DNA from: Bacillus sp. JCM 19034
GTDB taxonomy: Bacteria; Bacillota; Bacilli; Bacillales; Bacillaceae_D
Length of the DNA: 64,000 nucleotides
NCBI RefSeq assembly: GCF_001310635.1
Contig: NZ_BAXR01000005.1
Location: 62,001 to 126,000 of the forward strand
Direction of reading: 5' to 3'
This document shows, in pieces, positions 19,865 to 29,111 of this stretch. The translations under genes and the position numbers were made by a program. The notes beneath the pieces were generated by a model. The model did not search any database, was not told the origin of the DNA, and saw nothing but the letters and a program-made list of their open reading frames with translations. The number at the start of each line of letters is the position of its first letter. Position 1 is the first letter of the stretch.

Positions 19865-20342
19865 GAAAAACGAGGGAGGTCAAAGAGAGCTCAACAGATC
19901 CTGAGAGTGGCTACTATGTCAAAAGCGAACGTGAAAAGATGTTTGCCTATAGTTATCACACAGCCTGTGACCGAAATGGCTTTATCTTAGGAACGATTGT
20001 AACTCCTGCCAATGTCCTCGATAGTCAAGTGTTTCACGAATTATTTGATCAACTAAAAGAAAACGTAATGAAACCGCAAGTTGTTGCGGTAGATGCTGGA
20101 TATGAGTTTGTACGACATACAGATATAAATAAAGAGATTTATGCAAAGCGTTTAGAAACAATTGAACACTTCTTTGCCGATCTGAAACAAAAGCATGGTT
20201 TGCGTTGGACCAACCAGAAAGGGTTAGGAAAAATTTCAGTCACGCGATGCTTGTTTTTGCTGACATGAACCTAAAAAAATTAGCTAACTGGCACTGGAGA
20301 AACACACATCCTCCAGTGTCACCAACAGAAAATAGAAGAAGT
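19865..20342 (+). pseudogene. IS1182 family transposase remnant
   Basis: Translated pieces read DPESGYYVKSEREKMFAYSY, then GTIVTPANVLDSQVFHELFD and VVAVDAGYE, then jump directly to RHTDINKEIYAKRLETIEHF and FADLKQKHGLRWTNQKG before a frameshift to DMNLKKLANWHWRNTHPP. This is the DDE catalytic core of an IS1182 transposase with the N-terminus and the central part (the block that survives at 45.8 kb) deleted. It cannot encode an active enzyme. Confidence 0.8.
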
Positions 20343-20427
20343 TAAAACTCCTTTGAGAATCAACTTCTCAAAGGAGTTTTGTCTACGGTCTGTGCTTCCA
20401 TAGCATGAAGAAGGATAGCTTTTTTTC

Positions 20428-20946
20428 TTAGATTTGGTCCAGCTCTCGTAACGATTTCATCACATACGCAAGTAATTGTGGAATATCGTTCATATGTCGT
20501 TCGTTCAATTTACGATTGAATCGTATTGTCGTTTGATTTAAATAGCTTTGTTTTTCAGCCTTTTTAATGTCATATGTGAACCGCAGTACTTGTTCAATTG
20601 GTAGTGACGGTTCCCATATTTCTTGCAATACGTTGTTTATTTGTTCACATTGTCTGTCTATATGTGCAATTTCTTTATAAAAGTGAACAAACAAATCACA
20701 GCCGAACCCCCCGTCTAGTCCTAATAATTCATTGGCAAGCTCTTTTAGAGAAGCTGACAATTCCACTTCTGATTTCACTGACTTTGCATCCGTTAATGTA
20801 AAGCTAATTCGAAATTGTCGTGACATTGCAGCTAGCTCGATTTGATCAGAGCGACCAACAATATTAATAACTTGGTCGATATTATCCAGATCATACAATT
20901 GATTTTCAAAGGCAACTTTTAAGTTTTCAAAATGCGTTGGATGCAC
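20428..20946 (-). CDS. Conserved hypothetical protein, 172 aa
   Basis: A soluble, mixed alpha/beta protein with many acidic and helical stretches and no signal or membrane segment. The likely start is the GTG at 20944-20946, eight bases after AGGAGG; GTG/ATG codons three residues upstream overlap the ribosome site. The mid-region DGGFGCDLFVHFYKEIAHID and the end LLAYVMKSLRELDQI are the most distinctive parts. I do not recognise the family. Confidence 0.55.
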   Translation of the reverse strand: MHPTHFENLKVAFENQLYDLDNIDQVINIVGRSDQIELAAMSRQFRISFTLTDAKSVKSEVELSASLKELANELLGLDGGFGCDLFVHFYKEIAHIDRQCEQINNVLQEIWEPSLPIEQVLRFTYDIKKAEKQSYLNQTTIRFNRKLNERHMNDIPQLLAYVMKSLRELDQI

Positions 20947-21057
20947 ACTCATCACCTCCTATTATTCCACTAATGCCTATTTCAATTTAAACAAGTTCCA
21001 ATGAAAACGTATACGAATAAAATGATAGTAGCCCATTACAAAATGGAGGGATTTCTC

Positions 21058-21204
21058 ATGGATCCTTTTTTACAAGAAATAAGCTTACATGAAGAGCAAA
21101 TGAATCATCAACAGAATCCTTACTCACTTTATTCATCATTTTTCCAATGGAAACTATGGCACTCTTTCTTTGCCTGGAGTCCTTTAAAACGTATATGGCC
21201 TTAA
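21058..21204 (+). CDS. Small aromatic-rich protein, 48 aa
   Basis: ATG at 21058 with GGAGGG seven bases upstream; a longer frame begins at 21001 but lacks a site. The C-terminal half is rich in Phe, Trp and Ser (SSFFQWKLWHSFFAWSPLKR). A strong hairpin follows nine bases after the stop. It may be a real sporulation or membrane-associated micropeptide, but no homologue is known to me. Confidence 0.4.
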   Translation: MDPFLQEISLHEEQMNHQQNPYSLYSSFFQWKLWHSFFAWSPLKRIWP

Positions 21205-21209
21205 CGCTC

Positions 21210-21246
21210 CACAACCACCCGCTACCATTTTAAGCGGGTGGTTGTG
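21210..21246. terminator. Strong hairpin between convergent genes
   Basis: CACAACCACCCGCT pairs perfectly with AGCGGGTGGTTGTG. No T run follows on either strand, so terminator function is likely by position (shared by the small gene and the chemoreceptor) rather than by sequence. Confidence 0.55.
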
Positions 21247-21259
21247 ATAACAATACCAC

Positions 21260-23044
21260 TTACATTTTAAATTCACTTATCTGCTCTTGCAAATCAACAG
21301 CCATCGTGCTTAATTCCTCAGCCGTTTTTGCTACAACGTTCATTGATGCAAGAGTCTGTTCTGACGTTGCAGCTACCGTATCTGTTCCTTCGGTCATTGA
21401 TTGAGAAATTGTTGAAAATTCTTGAACCGCTGCGGTAAGCTCCTCACCTTTTTCATTCATAAATTGTGTAATTTTCGTTACTTCGGAAATTCGTCCATCT
21501 ACTTTGCCATTGATTTGTTCGATTTGATCAAATAGCTGTTCCATTTCCGCAATCGAAACAAGTCCTGTTTTTACATCTTCTTGTACTTGCTCCATTGATA
21601 ATACAGTCGAATTCGTATCTTCTTGAATTTCGCCGATCATCCCTCGAACACGTTCCGCTGATTGCCCTGATTGCTCAGCTAGCTTGCGAACTTCATTGGC
21701 AACAACAGCAAAGCCTTTCCCATGCTCACCAGCTCGTGCAGCTTCAATCGAAGCGTTTAATGCTAATAAGTTCGTTTGCTCACTAATATTTGTCATTGTA
21801 CTTATAATTTCATTAATTTCTTTTGATCGTTCTTCCAAGCGTCGAATAATGATCATCGACTTCCCAACCGAATCGGACATTCCTTTAATTTGTTCAGATG
21901 TTGATCCCATTCTTTCTTTCCCTTCCTTTGAAACGTGTACAGATTCAAACGATTGAGATTTTAATTCCTCTGATGCACGAACAACCTCCGTAATCCCTTC
22001 TTGCTGTGCTTGAACGGCAGCTAAACTTTGATCTGCTCTTGCTTTAACCTGTTCTGCTAGACCTGATAATTCTTGAACTTCGTATGCTGTATGCTCACTT
22101 GTCGATGAGTTTTCTTCTGCACTTGCTGTCAACTCTTCAGAAGAGGACGTAACCTGTGTAGAAGATTTGGCAATGTGACTGATCATATTTTTTAACTTCG
22201 TTTGCATTTGATTAATCGATGCAGCTAATAACGATATTTCCGAATTCCCTTTCTCATCAAGCTGATCTGCTCTTAAATCACCTTCTGCAATCTTTTCGGC
22301 TGCAACTCTGACTAAATCAATTCTATTTGTCACTTTCCTAATGGCGATATACAAAACGAAAGAGGCAAGGCATGTAACAATGACACCAATTATAAATGCT
22401 GCATAGGCGAATAAATGAACAGCCTCATAAAACTCATCACTATATGCAGCAACGCCGTACATCCAGTCCCACTCATCAAAGATTGTGACATAAGCAAGCT
22501 TTTCTCTTGGTGCTTCGTCACCATCATTTATCCACATATACGTGTAATAACGATCTTCGGGATTAGCTTGATTTGCAGCTTCGATCAGACCACGAATCAT
22601 ATAATTCCCATCTACATCCTGTGCATCATAAAGGTTAACTCCTTCACTACCATGAGGGTGCATGATTGCTGTGCCGTCTTTCATAAATGCGTAAAAATAC
22701 CCATCTTCACCATATGTAAACGGCACACTCGTATAATCTCTAATGGGATGTCCGGATTCATTTGAACTAATAATGTCCCCCGATATTTTTACTCTTGCTT
22801 GCTCTTGAGCTTCATCTAAAGTTAATAATCCTGCATCAACCTGATCTTGAAGCGTTTTCATTAACTCGCCAGCAGAATCAACGATATTTTTTAAATCCTG
22901 TTGACCTGCTTCCGTTAGCTGGGTTTTAGCCATTTGATAGCTCGAAATACCTAAAATCGTAACAGATACAGCCATTATAATGACCATAAAAATAAAAATA
23001 CGATTTGCTAATTGATTCATCCATTTTATCTTCTTGTTCCCCAT
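21260..23044 (-). CDS. Methyl-accepting chemotaxis protein with single Cache sensor
   Basis: Membrane chemoreceptor of 594 aa. TM1 ~13-35; extracellular Cache domain ~40-200 of the sCache_2 type ([42 protein letters not shown]); TM2 ~208-232; HAMP ~233-285; signalling domain from ~290 with the conserved tip [20 protein letters not shown] and [18 protein letters not shown]. Cache domains of this type usually sense small organic acids or similar ligands, but the ligand is unknown. It signals to CheA/CheW at the pole. Single gene; the ribosome site AGGAGGAGTC is strong. Confidence 0.93.
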   Translation of the reverse strand: MGNKKIKWMNQLANRIFIFMVIIMAVSVTILGISSYQMAKTQLTEAGQQDLKNIVDSAGELMKTLQDQVDAGLLTLDEAQEQARVKISGDIISSNESGHPIRDYTSVPFTYGEDGYFYAFMKDGTAIMHPHGSEGVNLYDAQDVDGNYMIRGLIEAANQANPEDRYYTYMWINDGDEAPREKLAYVTIFDEWDWMYGVAAYSDEFYEAVHLFAYAAFIIGVIVTCLASFVLYIAIRKVTNRIDLVRVAAEKIAEGDLRADQLDEKGNSEISLLAASINQMQTKLKNMISHIAKSSTQVTSSSEELTASAEENSSTSEHTAYEVQELSGLAEQVKARADQSLAAVQAQQEGITEVVRASEELKSQSFESVHVSKEGKERMGSTSEQIKGMSDSVGKSMIIIRRLEERSKEINEIISTMTNISEQTNLLALNASIEAARAGEHGKGFAVVANEVRKLAEQSGQSAERVRGMIGEIQEDTNSTVLSMEQVQEDVKTGLVSIAEMEQLFDQIEQINGKVDGRISEVTKITQFMNEKGEELTAAVQEFSTISQSMTEGTDTVAATSEQTLASMNVVAKTAEELSTMAVDLQEQISEFKM

Positions 23045-23339
23045 GCTGACTCCTCCTAATGTTGACTTTTTTTAATATTTCTTATGACTCAAGTGTGATA
23101 ACATTCTACCCCCTTCATCATTAAAACAGTTGGTTTTCATTTATATCGGCTAATTCTCGCCGAACATTTAGCTGAATATTCTTTATTTTTTGAATTTTAT
23201 TATTTCAATTTTCTATAAGCTAATTACTTAATTCCTTGCAAAAGTTGTGTACTTATACATGACCTTAGGATTCTCGTATTAATTGTGATCATGCAAAAAT
23301 GCCTTCAAAGCTTCTGCTTTAAAGGCATCATTGCACCAT
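23045..23339. other. Intergenic between two minus-strand genes
   Basis: AT-rich; holds the KhtU terminator at 23294-23328 and presumably the chemoreceptor promoter, which I could not place with confidence. Confidence 0.4.
23294..23328 (-). terminator. Terminator of the antiporter operon
   Basis: Minus-strand ATGCCTTTAAAGC pairs with GCTTTGAAGGCAT and is followed by TTTTTG, directly after the KhtU-like stop. Confidence 0.85.
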
Positions 23340-24503
23340 TTACGTATTGGACACTACTTTTTTATGTCTCTTTTGATTCACCAATTTCTTAGAAATAGTA
23401 GGAGCTAATTGAAAGAGGATAATTCCTATCATTGCCGAAATTAATATGAAAATGCTACTAAATGCTTGTATGACACCTGTCGCTAACGCGGCGATAATAA
23501 TTGAAAATTCCCCTCGCTGAGTGAGTGATAACCCGGCTCTCAATGAAACCTTTTTCGATAATCCGTACCACTGACCTCCAAAGAAACCAACTACTAATTT
23601 AGCAATAATCGACCAAACAAGTAAAATGATAAGGAGAGTAACCATTGGTACCCCTTCACTAAAGTTGATCGTCGTTCCAAAATATAAGAAAAATAGAGGT
23701 AATAGCAAGTCCCTCGCACGGAACACTAATTCTTCTAGCTCATGCGTTCTTTTCGCTTCTGCAAGCATAATCCCTGCTAGAAAAGCTCCTAACACTTCTG
23801 ATAAGTCTAAGTACAGTGCTAGTCCACCGTAAGCTAATGCTAGGCCAATGACAAATAAGAGAAAAATCTCATTATTCATATAACGATCAAATACTGGACC
23901 TAGCTTACTAAATAAAAATCGACCTAACAAAAGAGCACCAGCTATCAACACAACGACCTTTAATAAAATTAACGACATCGAGGAAAACGTAATCGCCGTT
24001 CCAGCCGTTAAACCAACAAGGACCGCAACCATGATTGGGGCTACTAAATCTTCAAAAATTAGTAGTCCAAGCATAAATTCAGATTCTGGGTTAGCCATTC
24101 TCTTTGAACTTTCAAGCATTTTAGCCGTGATCGAGGAACTCGTAGCATAGGCGACACCACCTATAATAAGTGAAGGAATCAATTCAAGACCCATCACGAC
24201 ACAAATGGCAACGGTCACCCCAAAGCTTAACACGACATCTAATATACCTGCTGACATCACTTTCTTGGCAACATTTAATAATTGTTTAATAGGAAACTCC
24301 ATTCCTAGCATAAAAAAGAGTAAAACGATCCCAATTTCACCTGCGAAATGGAGCAAATGCGTATCGGTTATAAAGCCAGCAACAACAATTCCCGCCAATA
24401 TATAAAAGACTACACTAGGAATTTTTACTTTGTAAGAAATGAATCCTCCTACAAACAATAATAGTAATAGCAGACCTGCTGATAATAATTCTGGTAAGTC
24501 CAT
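23340..24503 (-). CDS. khtU: Monovalent cation:proton antiporter, CPA2 family, KhtU-like
   Basis: Integral membrane antiporter of 387 aa with about 12 hydrophobic segments and the CPA2 pattern (LLFFMLGMEFPIKQLL, GLLIFEDLVAPIMV, SEVLGAFLAGIMLAE, LSLTQRGEFSIIIA). Starting at MDLPELLS rather than seven codons earlier gives a GGAAAGGA site and places the start one base after the KhtT stop. B. subtilis KhtU exports K+ in exchange for H+, activated by KhtT at alkaline pH. The short C-terminus lacks a TrkA domain, which is supplied by the partner. Intact. Confidence 0.85.
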   Translation of the reverse strand: MDLPELLSAGLLLLLLFVGGFISYKVKIPSVVFYILAGIVVAGFITDTHLLHFAGEIGIVLLFFMLGMEFPIKQLLNVAKKVMSAGILDVVLSFGVTVAICVVMGLELIPSLIIGGVAYATSSSITAKMLESSKRMANPESEFMLGLLIFEDLVAPIMVAVLVGLTAGTAITFSSMSLILLKVVVLIAGALLLGRFLFSKLGPVFDRYMNNEIFLLFVIGLALAYGGLALYLDLSEVLGAFLAGIMLAEAKRTHELEELVFRARDLLLPLFFLYFGTTINFSEGVPMVTLLIILLVWSIIAKLVVGFFGGQWYGLSKKVSLRAGLSLTQRGEFSIIIAALATGVIQAFSSIFILISAMIGIILFQLAPTISKKLVNQKRHKKVVSNT

Positions 24504-24504
24504 T

Positions 24505-25004
24505 CTATTGATCCTTTCCTTCACACATTACTTCAAATTCAACAACAGCATCCTTCTTACCAACAATCATAATCGTATCACCTTTTTCGATAATGTCCCC
24601 ATCACCAAAATCGACGATGAAATCATCTCCTTTAAAAACGCCTATAATGCTTGCCCCATCGTACAAGCTGTTTAACGTCAATAAACGCCTTTCCGATAAC
24701 AGGAGACTTATTTGGCACATCTGCCCATTCTACTATTACTTGCTTTCGAGCCATCTTTAATTTTTCGAGTTTATCACTTTCAAGAGGATTAAACGTTGCC
24801 CCTAATAATTGGGCTCCAATTTGCTTCGTTTCTTCTGATGATAGATTGAAAGTAAAAACGGCCTCATCATCATCACGATGCTCAAAAAATAGAGCTCTCG
24901 CTTTCCAGTATGATGGACAATAATCGCCATCATTTGATCATCATGATTAATAAACGTTATTTTTTTCCTACTCCAGGTAAGTTTGAAATATTCATCTCCA
25001 TCAT
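24505..25004 (-). CDS. khtT: KhtT-like antiporter regulatory subunit with TrkA-C domain, three frameshifts
   Basis: When three one-base errors are corrected (loss in the T7 run near 24960-24966, loss in the A6 run near 24884-24889, gain near 24685-24690) the gene gives a 166-residue protein matching the size and layout of B. subtilis KhtT: MEMNISNLPGVGKKITFINH, then RKQVIVEWADVPNKSPVIGK, then a TrkA-C/RCK-C domain (GASIIGVFKGDDFIVDFGDG, IIEKGDTIMIVGKKD). The C-domain binds nucleotide-type ligands in relatives. The start is one of three closely spaced ATGs after GGAAGAG. It sits directly upstream of its antiporter. Confidence 0.82.
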
Positions 25005-25195
25005 TATCACTCTTCCTTTTAGACTGTATACACCTATCTTTCTATTATACAGGTAAACATTTTAATTCCGCAATTTTCTTCCCTTTTCATTCTCGTAAAT
25101 GTAAACTTATTTTAGAAGAACTACATCTGTTATATACCTATTAATGAGAGTTCTTATTACACATTTGAAATTTTAAAGGAGCGAAATCGTTACTA

Positions 25196-26278
25196 ATGGC
25201 TGAACCGTTAAAGAATATGTATAACGAAGCCTTTTTTACTGAATTTAGTAATAAGGTTAAAAACGTATATCCATCATTTCCTACAAATCAATTTATAAAT
25301 CTCATTTTTGATTCCTCTTGGGACAGGAAAGAATTAAAAGAACGGATCCGTCATATCTCAACATGTTTAGCTCAAACACTTCCGCCTATGTATCGTGAAT
25401 CTTTAGCGATTTTAAAACAGCTGTCGCCACATTGCAAAGGCTTTGAATACTTATTTTTCCCCGATTTTGTTGAAGCATATGGCTTGAATGAACGGACAGA
25501 ATCACTGCAAGCGTTAAAACAATTTACTTCCTCTTCGTCTGCAGAATTCGCCATTCGCCCGTTTATCGATGCAGACAAAGAAGCAACCATGACAGTATTA
25601 TTGCAATGGGCATCTGATGAAAATGAGCATGTTCGTCGATTAGCTAGCGAAGGCTGTCGTCCGCGACTTCCATGGGCCAGACCATTAAAGCAGTTTAAAA
25701 AAGACCCAACGCTGATTTTGCCTATATTAGAAACATTAAAGGATGATCCAAGCGAATATGTGCGTAAAAGCGTCGCCAATAATATAAATGACATAGCCAA
25801 AGATCATCCAATAATCGTCAAAGAGTTATGCAGAAAGTGGAAAGGGAATTCACCATATACCGATTGGATTGTAAAGCATGGCTGTCGGACGCTTTTAAGA
25901 AAAGCGGATCCCGAGGTACTGGAATTATTCGGATTTGATTGTCATCCAAAAATTGAGATTGTTAACATGCATTTATCGACGTCTACATTAAAACGGGGAG
26001 AAGACATTGCTTTCAGCTTCCAAATAACAAATGAAACAGCCCATTGCTTTAAATTGAGAATTGAGTACGCAGTTGATTTCGTAAAAGCACGTGGACACTC
26101 ATCCCGTAAACTTTTTAAAATTACCGAAAACACTTATGAAACGGGGACATATTCCTTTTCTCGAAAGCATTCCTTTAAAGATTTATCAACGAGGATTCAC
26201 TATCCGGGAGAACATCACATTTCTATTATTGTTAATGGTACAGAATATGCCAAACGCTCATTCATTTTAACTGAATAG
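25196..26278 (+). CDS. alkC: AlkC-type DNA alkylation repair glycosylase with C-terminal Ig-like domain
   Basis: A 360-residue HEAT-like-repeat DNA glycosylase, starting MAEPLKNMYNEAFFTEFSNK. Helical repeats fill residues ~1-240, with the basic/aromatic repeat region ASEGCRPRLPWARPLKQFKK and the conserved NNINDIAKDHP. Residues ~250-360 form a beta-rich domain (LKRGEDIAFSFQITNETAHC, IHYPGEHHISIIVNGTEYAK) as in the Ig-like extension of some AlkC proteins. AlkC excises 3-methyladenine-type lesions without base flipping. Ribosome site AAAGGAG is 13 bases from the ATG. Single gene, followed by a hairpin. Confidence 0.83.
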   Translation: MAEPLKNMYNEAFFTEFSNKVKNVYPSFPTNQFINLIFDSSWDRKELKERIRHISTCLAQTLPPMYRESLAILKQLSPHCKGFEYLFFPDFVEAYGLNERTESLQALKQFTSSSSAEFAIRPFIDADKEATMTVLLQWASDENEHVRRLASEGCRPRLPWARPLKQFKKDPTLILPILETLKDDPSEYVRKSVANNINDIAKDHPIIVKELCRKWKGNSPYTDWIVKHGCRTLLRKADPEVLELFGFDCHPKIEIVNMHLSTSTLKRGEDIAFSFQITNETAHCFKLRIEYAVDFVKARGHSSRKLFKITENTYETGTYSFSRKHSFKDLSTRIHYPGEHHISIIVNGTEYAKRSFILTE

Positions 26279-26301
26279 TGAAATGATATAGCTACAAAAG
26301 A

Positions 26302-26335
26302 AGAGTCCCGATATACGATTGGGACTCTCTTATCA
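26302..26335 (+). terminator. Terminator after alkC
   Basis: AGAGTCCC pairs with GGGACTCT and is followed by a T-rich stretch. It lies between convergent genes and may serve both. Confidence 0.65.
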
Positions 26336-26340
26336 TTTAT

Positions 26341-27123
26341 TTACGGTTTTATAGCAATAAATCGTAACCTTTTGTAATCAGCATACCACTTTCCATCTCG
26401 TACTATTGCAGGAGTAGCGATTTTAGTTGCTCTCTCTATGACAGCATGTTTCGTCTGATCATTGTGAACAACTTGCAAAAAATCACCGGCGAAGTTAATT
26501 ATCCAATCTTGCAAACCTTTAGCCCCATTCTCTAATAAAGTTGGGCGTTCATACAAAACCATTGTGGAGACAGTAAATCCCGCTTTCTCTAATATCGTTG
26601 CGTATTCACCGATGCTAGGAAAAATCCAAGGATAATAAACATCCTCCCGTTGAATACCGTGTTCTGCTAATGCTTCATACAAAGCGTTGATAATTGTTTG
26701 AACATTTCCTTTGCCACCTAGCTCTGCAATATACCTTCCACCTGGCTTTAATGCCCTGTAAACGGATTGCGATACAGCCTGAGCATTTTTCATCCAATGT
26801 AGAGCAGCATTGGAGAAAACCGCATCAAATTGTGAGCGATAAGGTAGACGCTCAGCATCCTCCACATTAAACTCACATTGAGGATAGAGTTGCTTCGCCT
26901 TAGTTACCATTGACTGTGAATAATCAATTCCAACTACTCCCGCTCCAAAATCAGCAATTTGCTTCGTTAAGTGCCCAGTTCCACACCCGATATCAAGAAT
27001 TGTCTCTCCTTGCTTTGATGCTAACAGCTCTAGCAATGATTCTCCGTACTTTGTAACATAAGCAGCAGTTTCATCATAGAATTGTGCATGCCACTCATTT
27101 TCACTATGTTTAGCCGTCCCCAC
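26341..27123 (-). CDS. Class I SAM-dependent methyltransferase
   Basis: 260 aa with the class I fold: motif I ETILDIGCGTGHLTKQI, motif II GVVGIDYSQSMV, then FNVEDAERLPYRSQFDAVFSNAALHWM. It resembles the trans-aconitate 2-methyltransferase/UbiE-like group with a helical C-terminal cap; the substrate is unknown. The GTG at 27121-27123 is preferred because AGGGG lies seven bases upstream, whereas the first GTG falls within that site. Single gene. Confidence 0.85.
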   Translation of the reverse strand: MGTAKHSENEWHAQFYDETAAYVTKYGESLLELLASKQGETILDIGCGTGHLTKQIADFGAGVVGIDYSQSMVTKAKQLYPQCEFNVEDAERLPYRSQFDAVFSNAALHWMKNAQAVSQSVYRALKPGGRYIAELGGKGNVQTIINALYEALAEHGIQREDVYYPWIFPSIGEYATILEKAGFTVSTMVLYERPTLLENGAKGLQDWIINFAGDFLQVVHNDQTKHAVIERATKIATPAIVRDGKWYADYKRLRFIAIKP

Positions 27124-27190
27124 CTTAATCACCCCTAGTACGATTAAAAGATATACTTAGGATCATACTACTGCTACCATTATTTGTCTA

Positions 27191-27931
27191 TCATTGTTGA
27201 AAATCAATTTTTTCTAAATGTAATCCTTGTGCTTCAGCAAAACCTGCTCGACTGCGATCCTTTGATCGCAATATGTCAGCTATATCTGCTGGCTTCTTCT
27301 CACCTAAACCGACTTCAATCAACGTCCCAACCATTTTTCGAACCATATGATATAAAAATCCATCACCGACAACCCGGATCGTAATAAACCCATCAACCTC
27401 TTTCATTTCAATCGTTCTTATCGTACGTTCGGCCGACTTCTTTTTCGATTTCGCGTTTGAAAAGGCAGTAAAATCATGCTTACCGATAAAATACTTACTC
27501 GCCTCTTTCATTTTTGCGACATTTAATGGCTCCGTTACATGCATACTAAACTTTCTTATAAACGGATTGTGATAGCTTTTATTCCAAATTTGATAAAGGT
27601 ATGTCTTATCATTCGCATTATAGCGGGCATGAAAACGGTCATTTACTTCCTCTACTTCAACGACGCTAATATCTTGTGGTAGATAGGTATTAAGATAACT
27701 CTGGAGTTCTTCTGCTGATATGGCATTACGCAATTTGACATTTGCCACTTGTCCGTATGCATGTACCCCCGCATCGGTTCTACTACTGCCAATTATTTCG
27801 CTGTCATGCCCTTCAAGCTTCGTCAATACTTGCTCAATCTTGCCTTGAATCGTATTAGATTGATTCCCAAGTCGTTGCCAACCTTTATAACGTGCCCCAT
27901 CATATTGTATGACTAGCTTAAAATTCTTCAT
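27191..27931 (-). CDS. truA: tRNA pseudouridine(38-40) synthase TruA
   Basis: 246-residue synthase that isomerises uridines 38-40 in the anticodon arm. The catalytic motif SSRTDAGVHAYGQ carries Asp53; KTYLYQIWN, HDFTAFSN and VRKMVGTLIEVGLGE are family landmarks. The start MKNFKLVIQYDG has a GAAGGGA site; an upstream ATG lacks one. It stands outside the ribosomal-protein cluster where Bacillus truA normally lies, so this may be a second copy. Confidence 0.93.
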   Translation of the reverse strand: MKNFKLVIQYDGARYKGWQRLGNQSNTIQGKIEQVLTKLEGHDSEIIGSSRTDAGVHAYGQVANVKLRNAISAEELQSYLNTYLPQDISVVEVEEVNDRFHARYNANDKTYLYQIWNKSYHNPFIRKFSMHVTEPLNVAKMKEASKYFIGKHDFTAFSNAKSKKKSAERTIRTIEMKEVDGFITIRVVGDGFLYHMVRKMVGTLIEVGLGEKKPADIADILRSKDRSRAGFAEAQGLHLEKIDFQQ

Positions 27932-28110
27932 TATGTACATCCCTTCTACGTCCATTTCCTATTTATCATACCATGCTCTCAAGTGTTGTGTGGCTACTAC
28001 GCAGAAGCACTCGTTCCAACCTTGATATAAATAATTATCTAAATTAGATTTTCATTGATCTTATCGTCTATACTATATACAAAAAGTTATTTTATATAAG
28101 GAGAATATAA

Positions 28111-28965
28111 ATGAATTTCCATACCGCCCCACATACATATGTTAGCTCAGTCCATATTTTTGTTGAAAACCTTGAACGCTCATATGATTTTTACACGGAA
28201 ATAATCGGTTTCAAGCTTTTAGATAAAAGTGAAAATCAAATTCGGTTATCCGTCGACGGCAATCACCCGCTATTAACCATTGAACAGCCAGATGACGTTA
28301 TAGCAAAAGAAGGACGTACAACTGGCCTTTATCATTTTGCAATTCTTTTACCAAATCGTTCTGAATTAGCTAAAGCTGTTTTGCATTTAAGTAAACATCA
28401 ATGGCCAATCGGTTCATCTGATCACCTTGTAAGCGAAGCGATTTATCTGTCTGACCCCGATGGGAACGGTATTGAGTTATACGCCGACCGTGACCCTTCC
28501 AAATGGCAATGGCAAGATCAGCAAATTCAGATGACCGTTGATCCACTAAATTTTGAGAGCTTACTTTCAGAGGCAAACAGCGAATCAACTTGGGGAGGGC
28601 TTCCTTCTAAAACGTTAATTGGTCATATTCATCTACATGTCGCCCATATCGAAGAAGCAGAGCGATTTTATCGAGATGCTCTTGGGTTTGATATTGTTAG
28701 CCGTTTTGGTGGACAAGCAAGCTTTCTTTCAACAGGTAAGTACCATCACCACATCGCTATTAATACGTGGGCAGGTGTCGGTGCAGCCAGACCAGCTAGT
28801 AATCAAGTAGGGCTCAAACATTTCACAATAAATTATCCGACAGAACATAAGAGAAAAGAAGCGGTGAATGAATTACGTAAACTGCACTTTACAGTTGAGG
28901 AGAGCGATGGTCTTCTGTTCACGACTGATCCTTCGGGCAATAGCATTATATTAGCAATAAATTAA
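28111..28965 (+). CDS. catE: Two-domain VOC protein, CatE-like extradiol dioxygenase
   Basis: 284 aa, two tandem vicinal-oxygen-chelate modules (~8-130 and ~165-284), the architecture and length of B. subtilis CatE (catechol 2,3-dioxygenase). Likely Fe(II) ligands are His in SSVHIFVEN or HIHLHVAHIEEA and the Glu in GNGIELYADRD/GNSIILAIN; note that the last repeat has Ile-Ile where a Glu is often found. AAGGAG lies nine bases before the ATG. Monocistronic; no adjacent thioredoxin-like catD gene is visible. Confidence 0.82.
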   Translation: MNFHTAPHTYVSSVHIFVENLERSYDFYTEIIGFKLLDKSENQIRLSVDGNHPLLTIEQPDDVIAKEGRTTGLYHFAILLPNRSELAKAVLHLSKHQWPIGSSDHLVSEAIYLSDPDGNGIELYADRDPSKWQWQDQQIQMTVDPLNFESLLSEANSESTWGGLPSKTLIGHIHLHVAHIEEAERFYRDALGFDIVSRFGGQASFLSTGKYHHHIAINTWAGVGAARPASNQVGLKHFTINYPTEHKRKEAVNELRKLHFTVEESDGLLFTTDPSGNSIILAIN

Positions 28966-29111
28966 CACCAAATCTCATTTCCTTAGCCAAAATCTTAGCT
29001 TAAGTAACATTTAAAAGTTCTGGGGAATTATTCAAGTAATATCATCACTATTTTAGTTGAACTCCCATATGATAATGCTGTATGTATCGATAATAGGGAG
29101 CAGGACCTAAA

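Larger units (their letters stand above)
19599..20390 (+). mobile_element. Decayed IS1182-type insertion sequence
   Basis: The left end GCCTGTCGACAAAG resembles the inverted complement of the right end TTTTGTCTACGGTC, suggesting degenerate terminal repeats. Inside are a GC-rich hairpin block, transposase remnants and a strong hairpin (AAACTCCTTTGAGAA with its complement, 20344-20378) just before the right end. The element is about 0.8 kb where a complete IS1182 copy is about twice that size, so it is internally deleted and non-autonomous. Confidence 0.7.
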
